The notes: generated from the sequence alone by a model not told the origin. Positions 7,799 through 17,360 are shown, counted from the stretch's first letter. The stretch is DNA of 64,000 bases from Acidobacteriota bacterium (GCA_018269055.1 JAFDVI010000012.1:219820-283819); one strand, 5' to 3'. A program made the numbers and translations.

Positions 7799-8287
7799 TC
7801 ACCACCATCGCGCCTTCCGGAATCTGATCGAAGACGTTGCGAATGTTGTAAACGTGCACACCACACAGTCCACGGCAAAGCGACTTTTCCAGTAAACTTC
7901 GACAGCCCTTGAATTCGTGATCGCGCTGTCTCTGGTAATCAACGGCAAATCTTTCACGATTGCGGTGGCAACAATCGCAGCATCAAAAATATCCCGGTTG
8001 AAATTGTATTTGCGGGATTGAAGGATTACGCGATCGTCAATCGGCACGAATTCAAAACACGGCTGGACGGATAAAGCGTCAACCCAATCTTCAAATGGCT
8101 CGTGGAGTTCGATTGCGCCCAAATGATCGAGGCGGGAAACTTCCCAAAGCGACACGACGGGAATGTAGATGAATGCTTCGCTGTTTTCGGCCTGTTCAAA
8201 AGCCTCAAACGCGCGTTTAGAAAGCATCCTGCGCTGCCCGGTAAAATACCAGAGCAGCGCGTGTGTGTCCGTCACATACACCGACAT
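7799..8287 (-). CDS. PIN-domain toxin (VapC-like)
   Basis: This 162-residue protein has the four acidic residues of a PIN ribonuclease: Asp7 (YVTDTHALLWY), Glu49 (VVSLWEVSRL), Asp102 (NRDIFDAAIVATA) and Asp120 (PLITRDSAI). VapC toxins cleave RNA, often tRNA, until bound by the antitoxin. The gene begins five bases after the HTH gene. PIN domains normally end shortly after the segment VEVYW (about 130-133); here about 29 further residues follow (ending FRKARWW), which look unrelated and may be read-through of a lost stop. The family call is secure; the tail is odd. Confidence 0.85.
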   Translation of the reverse strand: MSVYVTDTHALLWYFTGQRRMLSKRAFEAFEQAENSEAFIYIPVVSLWEVSRLDHLGAIELHEPFEDWVDALSVQPCFEFVPIDDRVILQSRKYNFNRDIFDAAIVATAIVKDLPLITRDSAITNSRAVEVYWKSRFAVDCVVCTFTTFATSSIRFRKARWW

Positions 8288-8292
8288 GAGGA

Positions 8293-8619
8293 TTACTCCT
8301 GTAACTTGCTTGCTCTGTGATCAAGCAATTGGCTGACTTCTTTTCTGTGTTTGCTCAAGACTTCTTCCAAATCGGCTCGAAGAACTCCAGAACCTGCCAG
8401 CTTCCAATCGCGCAAAAAGCCTTCCTTGTCGGCAAGTTCTGACAGGCGCGCCATTTCCTCAATCGTTGGCTCTGCTTGTTCGTTTTCCCAAAGTTCAATG
8501 TCTTCCGCATTTGCGCCCAGCAATTCCGCCAATTCGGCGAAAGTTCGTTCCTGACGCAGACGTTTGATCAGACTTGGAGTCCAACGAATTTCCTTTTTTG
8601 GTAGCGTCGCAACGCTCAT
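8293..8619 (-). CDS. HTH-domain antitoxin-like protein
   Basis: The 108-residue protein contains a helix-turn-helix of the XRE type: TPSLIKRLRQERTFAELAEL (about 14-33) then LGANAEDIELWENEQAEPTI, with the typical W-E-N spacing. A C-terminal charged helix region (EVLSKHRKEVSQLLDHR) could bind the toxin. Start ATG at 8617-8619 is chosen over the longer frame because AAGGAGG lies 7 bases upstream. It precedes the PIN-domain gene by five bases and is thus probably its antitoxin and autorepressor; this is inferred from order and size. Confidence 0.75.
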   Translation of the reverse strand: MSVATLPKKEIRWTPSLIKRLRQERTFAELAELLGANAEDIELWENEQAEPTIEEMARLSELADKEGFLRDWKLAGSGVLRADLEEVLSKHRKEVSQLLDHRASKLQE

Positions 8620-8647
8620 TGAAATACCTCCTTTCGACAAACGCAGC

Positions 8648-10771
8648 TTAACGCAACTTTTCCACTTCCACCAAAGCATCATAAAACGTCGCAGCGGCTC
8701 CCAAATCAGTCAGCCCTTGCGAAGTTACGTCGTTCGCGTTGCAGCCGTCGGAAGTGAGTTTCTTCCACCAGATCGAAAGTGCGACGACGACGCCGGGGCG
8801 GGCTTTGTCGGTGACGCGGGCGGTGACAGTGAAATCGCCTCGGTCGTTGAAGACGCGGACGCGGTCTCCGTCCTTGATGCCTCGCAAACCTGCGTCATCA
8901 GGATGAATATCTAACCAAGGTTGCTTTTCGGCTTTGACGAAGCTCGGCAGATTGGCAAAGCTTGAATTCAGGAAGTTGTGCGCGGGCGGAGAAATCACGG
9001 CCAGCGGATATTTCCTGGCCAGTTTCGGCGCATCCTGCACAGTTTCGCGCGGAGGGATGTACACCGGCAGGGGATCAATTCCCTGTTTGGCCAAAGTCTC
9101 GCTGAAGAATTCGCACTTGCCGGAAGGCGTCGGGAAATTGCCTTCGGCAAAGGGCGCAAAGCGTTCCGGCACGTTCAACCGCTGCCAGCCTTTTTCTTTC
9201 AATTCTTCCAGCGTGATGCCTTGCATGCGCGGATGCGGCGAAGTGATGGCTTGGCGAATCAAGTCTTCGTCGGAATCTTTGAAGCAGTCTTCGGTGAAGC
9301 CCATTCGTCGGGCGAGCAAGCGGAAGACTTCGCTATTGGGTTTGGCTTCGCCGAGGGGTTCGACGGCGGGCTGGTTCAACAGAACGTACAGATGGCCGTA
9401 CGCGCGGTGAACGTCCCACTGCTCCAATTGCGTGGTCGCGGGCAACAGAATGTCTGCGTAATCCGCTGTGTCGGTTTGGAAGATTTCGTGAACGACTGTG
9501 AACAGGTCTTCGCGTTGGAACCCGGCGATGACTTTGCGGGAATCGGGCGCGACGGCTACGGGGTTGGAGTTGTAGACGTAAATCGCTCGCACAGGCGGAT
9601 CGAGTGGTTCCAGCCTTTCGGTCGGCGCGTCTTTGGCGTTGAACTTCTGAACGCGTTGAAAGCCGGTCAGCGCATCGCCGATGGCGGACATATTGATGGT
9701 GCGCGGGTTGTTCCAGATCAAATCCGGGCGAGAAATCGCAGTAGTGTTCATCGCAAACGTGCCGGAAGTCGAAAGCACAATTCCGCCAGCCGCGTCGCGC
9801 CAAGAGCCAATCAGTGCAGGCAGACAAGCCACCGTGCGTACCGCCATGCCGCCGCCAGCATGGCGCTGCATCCCATAATTCAACCGAATGACCGAAGGTT
9901 TGGTGGTCGCGTACTCGCGCGCCAGACTGACGATTGTCGCTTCGTCCAATCCCGTGATCTTGGCAACTTTCGCAGGCGGATATTCCAGCACCCGTTCGCG
10001 CAACAGTTCGAACCCGAGCGTGTATTTTTCGATGTAATCGGCGTCAATCAGATTTTCCCGGATGATGACGTGCATCATTGCCAGCGCCAACGCGCCATCG
10101 GTTCCCGGCAGCGGAGCAATGTGCTGATCGCATTTTTCGGCAGTCAGACTGCGGTACGGATCAATGGCGATAATGCGCGCTCCGCTGCGCTGCGCTTCTA
10201 AAATTTTTGGCCACAAATGGACGTTCGACGTGATGACATTCGATCCCCAAATCAAAATCAGCTTGGCTTCGTTGAACCGTTCGGGGTCGGTTCCCATGCT
10301 CAATCCGATGGTGGCTTTGTAGCCAGCGGCTCCCGCGGAAGCGCAAATCGTTCGATCCAGCAGCGACGCGCCGAGCTTATGAAAGAAACGGCGATCCATG
10401 GATTCGCCCTGCACCATGCCCATTGTTCCGGCGTAGCTGTACGGCTGAATGGCCTGCGGATCCTCGGCGGCGATTTCTTTGAATTTGGCGGCAATCGTGT
10501 CCAGCGCTTCGTCCCAACTGATGCGCTGAAAAATGCCTTTGCCTTTTTCGCCGACGCGCTTCATTGGATACAACACGCGCTGCGGGCTGTAGGTGCGTTC
10601 CAAATACCGATTGACCTTTGTGCAAAGAAAGCCATTGGTCGTTGGATGATCTTCTGCGCCTTTGACCTTGATCGCCTTGCCGTTTTCGACCGTCGTCAGC
10701 AATGCGCAGGTATCCGGGCAATCGTGCGGACATGCGCCGCGAACAATTCTCATCTCCTGAACTGAAGTCAT
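8648..10771 (-). CDS. Molybdopterin oxidoreductase (DMSO reductase family)
   Basis: This 707-residue protein belongs to the Mo/W-bisPGD family. An N-terminal [4Fe-4S] site is formed by Cys14, Cys18, Cys22 and Cys50 (CPHDCPDTC ... GFLCTKV). The Molybdopterin domain follows (SWDEALDTIAAKF, IWGSNVITSNVHLWP, IAIDPYRSLTAEKCD) and the C-terminal dinucleotide-binding domain begins near FPTPSGKCEF and SPPAHNFLNSSF (about 530-630). The residue opposite Mo lies in TICASAGAAG; Cys or Ser could ligate. No TAT signal or partner subunits are adjacent, so it resembles the soluble monomeric branch often annotated as formate-dehydrogenase-like or anaerobic dehydrogenase. Substrate unknown. SD GGAGG lies upstream of ATG 10769-10771. 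Confidence 0.88.
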   Translation of the reverse strand: MTSVQEMRIVRGACPHDCPDTCALLTTVENGKAIKVKGAEDHPTTNGFLCTKVNRYLERTYSPQRVLYPMKRVGEKGKGIFQRISWDEALDTIAAKFKEIAAEDPQAIQPYSYAGTMGMVQGESMDRRFFHKLGASLLDRTICASAGAAGYKATIGLSMGTDPERFNEAKLILIWGSNVITSNVHLWPKILEAQRSGARIIAIDPYRSLTAEKCDQHIAPLPGTDGALALAMMHVIIRENLIDADYIEKYTLGFELLRERVLEYPPAKVAKITGLDEATIVSLAREYATTKPSVIRLNYGMQRHAGGGMAVRTVACLPALIGSWRDAAGGIVLSTSGTFAMNTTAISRPDLIWNNPRTINMSAIGDALTGFQRVQKFNAKDAPTERLEPLDPPVRAIYVYNSNPVAVAPDSRKVIAGFQREDLFTVVHEIFQTDTADYADILLPATTQLEQWDVHRAYGHLYVLLNQPAVEPLGEAKPNSEVFRLLARRMGFTEDCFKDSDEDLIRQAITSPHPRMQGITLEELKEKGWQRLNVPERFAPFAEGNFPTPSGKCEFFSETLAKQGIDPLPVYIPPRETVQDAPKLARKYPLAVISPPAHNFLNSSFANLPSFVKAEKQPWLDIHPDDAGLRGIKDGDRVRVFNDRGDFTVTARVTDKARPGVVVALSIWWKKLTSDGCNANDVTSQGLTDLGAAATFYDALVEVEKLR

Positions 10772-11028
10772 GATGATTTCTCCTCCCGCTGTTTGTCAGG
10801 CAACCGGTCTTGCCCAATAAATGCTTTGATTTGTGGTATATGCTTGCCCAAATGCAGCAGCCAGCGTATAACTTGGAATGCCTGTGAGTATATCGGAATC
10901 ATTTTTTACTGTCAGTTTTATAGCGAGTCGGTTCATCAGCTAAAGGGTATCCAACACAATATAACGTCAAAGGGGAGTTGTCGGCGACTCTGCGTGTCGT
11001 CGCCAGCAATGCCTTAAGAAACAGACGA
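10772..11028. promoter_or_regulatory. Divergent promoter region between Mo-oxidoreductase and kinase module
   Basis: The two genes are transcribed away from this 257-base gap, so both promoters must lie here. I see no clear palindrome or sigma-70 consensus pair. A TTG start with AGGGGAG just upstream at 10978 is possible for the kinase but its spacing is too short. Confidence 0.45.
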
Positions 11029-14000
11029 ATGACTCCTGAACAGTATCGTCAAATTGAAGGTATATACCATGAAGCGCTTTCGCTGAACATTCAGCAACGG
11101 AGGGAGTTCCTGGCCAAAGTTTGTTCCGATGACGAAGCGGTTCGGCGCGAGGTTGAATCCCTGCTGGCAGCTCAGGAAGGAATGAGCGGTTTTTTGACCC
11201 AGCCAAACTTTTCTTGGCGGGATGAACGAGAAGGAGTTTCATCCGAAGAGGAGACGCAACGCTTTACACGCTTACAGATCGAGCGTTATCGCGTCTTGTC
11301 GCCGTTAGGTGCGGGGGGAATGGGCGAAGTATACGCAGCCGAAGATACGCGACTGCACCGACCAGTCGCACTTAAATTACTCCCTGCCCGATTCACCTGG
11401 GATACCGAGCGTGTACGTCGCTTCGAGCAAGAGGCAATGGCAGCCTCGGCGCTCAATCACCCTAATATCATTACAGTTTACGATATGGGAGAGACTCCCG
11501 AAGGTCGCTTCATCGCCATGGAATTGGTGCAGGGGCGTACGCTACGCAAACTTTCGGAAGAGCCACTTTCCACTGCCCAACTCTGCCTGGTCGGCAAACA
11601 GATCGCCGAAGCCCTGGCTGTCGCGCACGCCGCAGGCATAACGCACCGCGACATCAAGCCTGAAAACATCATGGTGCGCGACGACGGTTACGTGAAAGTT
11701 CTGGATTTCGGGCTCGCCCGGTTGAGTTCAGAAAGTGTCGCCGCAAAAGTGGACACCGGCTCGGGCATCGTCATGGGCACGGTGCGTTATATGTCACCGG
11801 AACAAGCGCGAGGCGAACGAGTGAGCCAGGCATCCGACATGTTCTCGCTGGGCATCGTGCTGTATGAGTTGGCAGCCGGATGCCATCCATTCAACGCAGA
11901 GACACAACTCGGTTTTCTGCGCGCCATCATCGAACAAGAAGTCCTTTCCGTCACACGGTTCAATGCCGACATCCCCTCGCATCTGGACTCGCTGATCCTG
12001 AGCCTGTTGGCGAAAGACGCCGAACGACGCCCAAACGCCGCTGAAACCGCAACCGCGCTTCAACAGATGGAGAGTCCGCGAAGTTCAGAGATCGAAAAGA
12101 GCGAATCACGTTTGCGGCCCCTTGCGCCGCGCCCGCCAGTGGTCGGGCGCGAGCGCGAGCGTGAAGCATTGCGCACTGCCTTCGATCAGGTCGAGCGCGG
12201 ACGCGGTCTGATGCTTTGCATAACAGGCGAGCCTGGAATCGGCAAGACGACGGTAGTCGAAGAATTCCTGGCCGAACTCGGCAGTCGCCCTCATCGCATT
12301 GCGCGCGGACGCTGTTCCGAACGGCTCGCTGGAACCGAAGCTTATCTTCCTTTCTGGGAAACGTTGGAGAGTCTTCTGCGGGGCGACGCGAATGGTGTCT
12401 TGGCGCACACGATGAAGCGCCTGGCGCCGACTTGGTACGCGCAGATCGCGCCGGATTTGAATACGGCTTCGGCGGTGCAGTTGGCCGAAAACAAGGCGCC
12501 GTCGCAGGAACGGCTGAAACGCGAATTGATCGTGTTATTTCAGGAGATCGCCAAACGCCAGGCACTGATCCTGTTCTTCGACGACCTGCATTGGGCGGAC
12601 GTCTCGACCGTCGACCTGTTGGCATACCTGGCCAGCCAGTTCGATGAAACCCGCGTCCTGGTCATCATCACTTACCGCCCGTCGGAATTGCTGATCAGTA
12701 AGCATCCTTTTCAGAAGGTCAAGCTGGATTTACAAGGACGGGGCGTTTGCCGCGAAATGCCGCTGGGGTTTCTCAGCCGCGCAGAGGTCGAGAGTTATCT
12801 CGGATTGCTCTTTCCCAATCATCACTTCCCGGTGGACTTTGCCGCGCTCATCTATGCGAAGACCGAGGGCAATCCGCTGTTTATGGCCGATTTGGTGCGG
12901 TACCTGCGCGACCATCAGGTGATTAACGAACGGGAAGGCCGCTGGGAACTAGCGCGAGCCTTACCCGACATCGAACGCGAACTGCCGGAATCGGTCCGCG
13001 GCATGGTGGAGCGGAAGATCGCTCAGCTCAGCGAGGGCGATCACAAATTACTGACCGGCGCCAGCGTGCAAGGTTACGAATTCGATTCCGCAGTAATTGC
13101 GAAATCGCTGGGGCTGGACGCCGCCGACGTGGAAGACCAACTGGGCGTGCTGGAGCACGTGCATTCTTTCATACGTCAGGTGGACGAGCGCGAATTCCCC
13201 GACGGCACCCCGTCGCTCCGCTTCCGATTCGTGCACGTGCTCTATCAGAATGCCCTCTACGCCGGCTTGCGCCCCACGCGGCGCGCCTCGCTGAGCGGCG
13301 CTGTGGCGCAAGCGTTGATGGGATTTTACGGCCCGGAAAGGTCGGCCGAAGTCGCCCCTCGCCTCGCCTTCCTGTTCGAGACGGCGCGGGATTTCGCCCG
13401 GGCCGCCGATTATTTCCTGCTCGCGTCACAAGGCGCTTTTCAGGTTTTCGCAAACCAGGAAGCGGCCACGCTGGCCGAGCGGGGACTGGAGATGCTTAAG
13501 ACCCTGCCCGAAAGCTCGGAACGTGACCAGAAAGAGCTCGCCCTGCAAATGAGTTTGGGTCTGTCATTAACGCCGATTAGAGGGTTTGTGGGGCTGGAAG
13601 TGGGCCAGGCTTACAGTCGCGCGCGCGAACTATGCCAGAAGATGGGTGAAAATCCTTCTTTGATCCTTGTGCTCTTTGGTCTGTGGTTATTCCATGTCAT
13701 ACGGGCCGAACACTCAATCGCCGATGAGCTTGCAAACCAGTTGCTTCGTCTGGCACAGCTCACACAGGATCGCACGCTGGTTTTGCGCATGCACTTTGTG
13801 CGCGGCTTCTCCTCGGACTATATGGGCGATCCGCAGACCGCCAGCTCGCATTACAAAATCGCGTTGGAGCATTATCACCCTCAACAGCAACGGGAGCAGA
13901 TTCTACAATTCGGCAGCGACTACGGGCTGATTGCGCTCTCCAGGCAGTCTTGGACACTGTTGGCACTCGGCTACGCGGAGCAAGCCCGGCTTATGCTGGA

Positions 14001-14754
14001 AAAATGTCTGGATACGTGCCGCAAAGTTGCTCATCCCTTCAGCGTGTGCAATGCCCTCTTATCACTGCCGCAAATCTACATAGAGCTTGGTGAACCGCAA
14101 AATGCTCAACAGATCGCCGAAGAAGCAGTGTTCATCGCGACCGAACATGGGTTCCCGCTCAACTACGCTTACGCCAGCCTGCATCGCGGCTATGCATCTG
14201 CCCGGCAGGGCCGCCTGACCGATGGGATTGCCGAAATGCAACAGAACTTTGAACGACTGCGCGCGATCGGCACGGAGATGTCCCTCAACGGGTACTCCGT
14301 GGATCTCGCTGAGGTGCTGGGACTGGCAGGGCGCATAGAGGAGGGGCTTGCCGTGGTGAATGAAGCGATCGTCAGGGCGAGCAAAAGTGGCGAGTGCTAT
14401 TTTGAGGCCGAGTCATACCGCGTAAAGGCCGATCTGCTGGTGCAACAGGCGGCCGGACAATTGGATCGGGCTAGTTCCACTGATTCCGGGATTGCCGACG
14501 CACAATCCATTCTTAACGAAGCCGCGACAAATTATCAGCAGGCGATCACGCTCGCCCATCGTCGCGGCACCTTATTGCACGAATTACGCGCGACCGTCGG
14601 ACTTTGCAGGGTGTGGCAACGGCAAGAGAAAAGCGGACAAGCGCGCACGTTGCTGACCGAGGTCTATCGCCGGTTTACCGAAGGGTTTGACACTCCGGAT
14701 CTGCAGTGCGCCAAAGCCCTGCTCGACCAAATATCGGCGGAAGTTGAAACCTGA
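11029..14754 (+). CDS. Ser/Thr protein kinase fused to AAA ATPase and TPR region
   Basis: The 1241-residue protein opens with the acidobacterial leader MTPEQYRQIEGIYHEAL. A Hanks-type kinase (about 86-345) has a glycine loop GAGGMGEVYA, VALKLL with the ATP lysine, catalytic HRDIKPEN, DFGLA and the APE-equivalent MSPEQ. An ATPase follows (about 370-640) with Walker A GEPGIGKTT and Walker B LILFFDDLHWAD, as in STAND-like regulators. The last 500 residues are helical TPR-like repeats (RARELCQKMGE, LALGYAEQARLM). ATG 11029 is preferred over an upstream TTG because the leader begins there. There is no DNA-binding tail. It heads a plus-strand set with two oxidoreductases and may sense a signal and phosphorylate partners; the target is not known. 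Confidence 0.87.
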   Translation: MTPEQYRQIEGIYHEALSLNIQQRREFLAKVCSDDEAVRREVESLLAAQEGMSGFLTQPNFSWRDEREGVSSEEETQRFTRLQIERYRVLSPLGAGGMGEVYAAEDTRLHRPVALKLLPARFTWDTERVRRFEQEAMAASALNHPNIITVYDMGETPEGRFIAMELVQGRTLRKLSEEPLSTAQLCLVGKQIAEALAVAHAAGITHRDIKPENIMVRDDGYVKVLDFGLARLSSESVAAKVDTGSGIVMGTVRYMSPEQARGERVSQASDMFSLGIVLYELAAGCHPFNAETQLGFLRAIIEQEVLSVTRFNADIPSHLDSLILSLLAKDAERRPNAAETATALQQMESPRSSEIEKSESRLRPLAPRPPVVGREREREALRTAFDQVERGRGLMLCITGEPGIGKTTVVEEFLAELGSRPHRIARGRCSERLAGTEAYLPFWETLESLLRGDANGVLAHTMKRLAPTWYAQIAPDLNTASAVQLAENKAPSQERLKRELIVLFQEIAKRQALILFFDDLHWADVSTVDLLAYLASQFDETRVLVIITYRPSELLISKHPFQKVKLDLQGRGVCREMPLGFLSRAEVESYLGLLFPNHHFPVDFAALIYAKTEGNPLFMADLVRYLRDHQVINEREGRWELARALPDIERELPESVRGMVERKIAQLSEGDHKLLTGASVQGYEFDSAVIAKSLGLDAADVEDQLGVLEHVHSFIRQVDEREFPDGTPSLRFRFVHVLYQNALYAGLRPTRRASLSGAVAQALMGFYGPERSAEVAPRLAFLFETARDFARAADYFLLASQGAFQVFANQEAATLAERGLEMLKTLPESSERDQKELALQMSLGLSLTPIRGFVGLEVGQAYSRARELCQKMGENPSLILVLFGLWLFHVIRAEHSIADELANQLLRLAQLTQDRTLVLRMHFVRGFSSDYMGDPQTASSHYKIALEHYHPQQQREQILQFGSDYGLIALSRQSWTLLALGYAEQARLMLEKCLDTCRKVAHPFSVCNALLSLPQIYIELGEPQNAQQIAEEAVFIATEHGFPLNYAYASLHRGYASARQGRLTDGIAEMQQNFERLRAIGTEMSLNGYSVDLAEVLGLAGRIEEGLAVVNEAIVRASKSGECYFEAESYRVKADLLVQQAAGQLDRASSTDSGIADAQSILNEAATNYQQAITLAHRRGTLLHELRATVGLCRVWQRQEKSGQARTLLTEVYRRFTEGFDTPDLQCAKALLDQISAEVET

Positions 14755-14827
14755 GCAGTGTGGGGATAATGAACATTTGCTCTTATTCAAGTTGAGTACC
14801 GCCACAAATGCAAAGGAGGATAGACAC

Positions 14828-15982
14828 ATGGATTCCAGTCGTTGGAATAATGAAATGCTCAACGCCATGCGCGAGGTGACGGATCCGCTGGCTGACGACG
14901 CGGTCTGTCAGATCTACGAACGCGACGATCTCGCCCCGGTGAACAACCTGCTGCACGAGTTGGTCACGAACGACCAGATCATTCCGGAAAGGCTGCCTCG
15001 GCCCATTCAGGACTACCTGGAGGCGACCAGGGAGCGCCCCCAGTGGACTGATGATGAAAAGATCAAACTCGCGGAAGACTTTTTCGAGCGACATGGACTT
15101 TTCATCTGTTCGTCGCTTTTCTTCGCATCGCTGCCCTCTTGCTATGCCTGCGCTAAAGGTGTGAAGGTGCTGTACCTGACGGGGAAGCTGGAGACCAATC
15201 CCACGCGGCGTATCGCCGAAACCGCTCAGTTGATCCTGGATACGCTGATGCCCGGTGGCCTCGCGCCGGACGGAAAAGGCGTGCGCGATGCGCAAAAGGT
15301 GCGGCTGCTGCATGCCGCCATTCGCCACCTGATCCTGCACGACCAGCGGTGGAACAAGGAATGGAATTCGGACTGGGGTAAGCCCATCAACCAGGAGGAT
15401 TTGGGCGGAACGCTGTTGTCGTTCTCGAAACTGCCGCTCGATTGCCTGGCTCAACTGGGCGTCAAAATTTCTGCCGATGAAGCCGAGGCTTACAACCACG
15501 CCTGGAATATCGTCGGGCACATGATGGGCGTGCTGCCGGAAATGCGTGCCGCCACCACAGACGAAGCGCAGGAGTTGGTCAATCTCATCCTACAGCGCAA
15601 CGTTGCAAATTGTCCGGAGGGTGAAGCAATGACTGCCGCGCTCCTCGAAACACTCGGACAGAATTCCCGCTTCAAACTCGTGCAAGAAGTGCCGCACACG
15701 CTGGTACGATATTTCAGCGGCGATCAGGTCGCCGACGCGCTGAATCTTCCCAAGCATGACGCGCCAAGCATCCTGATCGGAGCGCTGCGGAAAATTGTCG
15801 ACCTCTTCGAAACCGAAGAACATCATTCACAGGTATTCACCCGCATCGCCGAATATTTCAGCCGGGACTTTCTGGAGACGATGACCTGGATCCAGCGCGG
15901 CGGGCAGCGGGCGCCATTCGCCATCCCGGCAAAGTTGAGTGACCACTGGAAGCTGCACCCTCATCCCGGCACAGCACAATAA
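14828..15982 (+). CDS. MpaB-type haem oxygenase-like protein (DUF2236)
   Basis: The 384-residue protein is recognised as an oxygenase-MpaB/latex-clearing-protein family member by the all-helical pattern FFERHGLFICSSLFFASLP, KVLYLTGKLETNPTRRIAET and HAAIRHLILH (about residue 150 onward), then AYNHAWNIVGHMMGV. In the Lcp branch a histidine ligates haem b and Arg/Thr/Lys line the active site; the HAAIRH and NHAWNIVGH histidines are the candidate ligands here. Such enzymes use O2 to cleave or oxidise hydrophobic substrates; no substrate is evident. Start ATG 14828 is preceded by AAAGGAGGA, and the gene begins 73 bases after the kinase, so one transcript is likely. No signal peptide is seen. Confidence 0.72.
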   Translation: MDSSRWNNEMLNAMREVTDPLADDAVCQIYERDDLAPVNNLLHELVTNDQIIPERLPRPIQDYLEATRERPQWTDDEKIKLAEDFFERHGLFICSSLFFASLPSCYACAKGVKVLYLTGKLETNPTRRIAETAQLILDTLMPGGLAPDGKGVRDAQKVRLLHAAIRHLILHDQRWNKEWNSDWGKPINQEDLGGTLLSFSKLPLDCLAQLGVKISADEAEAYNHAWNIVGHMMGVLPEMRAATTDEAQELVNLILQRNVANCPEGEAMTAALLETLGQNSRFKLVQEVPHTLVRYFSGDQVADALNLPKHDAPSILIGALRKIVDLFETEEHHSQVFTRIAEYFSRDFLETMTWIQRGGQRAPFAIPAKLSDHWKLHPHPGTAQ

Positions 15983-16001
15983 CCATTGAGAGGAGATCCC
16001 C

Positions 16002-17360
16002 ATGAACCTTCCTGACCCAAATCTCGCGAATTATCCCTTGCTGGATTCCCTGCTTTACCGCCGCTCGCGCCGCTTCGGCCTGGGCATGAAGATGGACGGC
16101 CCGCTGGCATATCAAAGCCAACTTCAACCGATGCCGCTGACGGAAGACGAAGAGGCTCTATTGGTCTTCGCCGCCACCGGAATCACCGGTTATGCGCTCG
16201 CTGAACTGGTTTACACGCCCGGCAAGGGCGACATCATGACGCACCTGCCGGCGCGCACCACGGCCAGCGGGGATGGCGCGCAATCCGTGATCATCTTCGT
16301 GATCAACGACACCGGAACCTACATGGTCAGGCGCCCGATGGACATGACCTTTGATGAAGTGAAGACATTGATCGAGTTGACCGACAACGGCCAATTTACT
16401 GAGGCTTACCGGTTGATGCGCGTCAAGCTCAAAGACGAGCGCAGCGCGCCCCCGCTCGACCCGATGTATAACCTCGATTGCAACCGTTGGTCGGTTTATC
16501 AACCCGGCACGACGTACTTTCTGCCCGTTAACGACCTGTCATTCGTCCACATCAACGGGCTGCTCAATATATTCGGTCCGACGATGGGCGCCTATGTCCT
16601 GGACGAGCGCCACAATTTTCGCCCCGCCGGCCTGAAGCAGTTCGCGCGCAGTAACGGCGGCCATCTGAATGATGACCCGGAAGCACACGAAATCAGCACC
16701 ATCAATTTTATCGAGACCGGTACCGCAGAGTTGGTCGCCTATGAGCAAGGGATGATGTGTCAAAACATGGCGCTGATGGCACAGGCGATGGGCATCGGCG
16801 GCTTTCCGAATTTCGCCGTTCACCTGTTTGGCTGGTTCCAGGCCCTGGGTTTCAACATGGGCCAGATGAGCACGTCGGAATTCTTCGGAAAAGGCATGCT
16901 GGTTGATTTCGTGGCGCACTTGCTGAAACGAGATTTGCCTATTCCGTACCCACTCGGTTTGGAATTGAATGGCCAGACCTTGCTCAAAGCCCACTGCCCA
17001 CCCTATTTCCCCACAATGAGAGAAGCCGTGATGGACGTGGTGAATACGAAGTTCGGCCCGCAAGGAACATTCCGCAGCGGCATCACAAGTAGTGCATGGA
17101 GCGACCCAACGCTCATCTCCTCCTCGCTACCCGACCTGAGCGAAAAGGCCGTGGAAGCAACGGTCAGTTATTGCGAATATATCTACGAAACCTATGGCCG
17201 CTTCCCTGCTACAACCACAGCCTATCACACGGTACTGGGCTTCCAGGCCGGTCATCTGGACGTGGATTTCTACAAAAAGTATTACAAGCCGGAAGCATTA
17301 TCCGAAACACACCGGGAACACATGGCTCGCTGGCATGGCGAACAGTCTCAGCACTCGTGA
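16002..17360 (+). CDS. Nitroreductase-like protein paired with MpaB
   Basis: This 452-residue protein starts 19 bases after the MpaB gene with GAGGAG before ATG. The N-terminal part has SLLYRRSRRFGLGMKM and LLVFAATGITGYALAEL, which recall the RRS and helix pattern of flavin nitroreductases, and the middle part (ETGTAELVAYEQGMMCQNMA then LMAQAMGIGG) resembles their FMN-site helix. The C-terminal portion (YGRFPATTTAYHTVLGFQAG then HLDVDFYKKYYKPE) is conserved but unfamiliar to me. I think it is a flavoprotein of the nitroreductase superfamily with insertions, roughly twice the normal length, but a different fold cannot be excluded. Its tight linkage suggests it feeds or completes the oxygenase reaction. 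Confidence 0.5.
   Translation: MNLPDPNLANYPLLDSLLYRRSRRFGLGMKMDGPLAYQSQLQPMPLTEDEEALLVFAATGITGYALAELVYTPGKGDIMTHLPARTTASGDGAQSVIIFVINDTGTYMVRRPMDMTFDEVKTLIELTDNGQFTEAYRLMRVKLKDERSAPPLDPMYNLDCNRWSVYQPGTTYFLPVNDLSFVHINGLLNIFGPTMGAYVLDERHNFRPAGLKQFARSNGGHLNDDPEAHEISTINFIETGTAELVAYEQGMMCQNMALMAQAMGIGGFPNFAVHLFGWFQALGFNMGQMSTSEFFGKGMLVDFVAHLLKRDLPIPYPLGLELNGQTLLKAHCPPYFPTMREAVMDVVNTKFGPQGTFRSGITSSAWSDPTLISSSLPDLSEKAVEATVSYCEYIYETYGRFPATTTAYHTVLGFQAGHLDVDFYKKYYKPEALSETHREHMARWHGEQSQHS

Noticed and set aside
8978..10201. 407-codon plus-strand frame
   Set aside because: Shadow of the molybdopterin oxidoreductase gene; composition of Arg/Gly/Phe typical of antisense reading.
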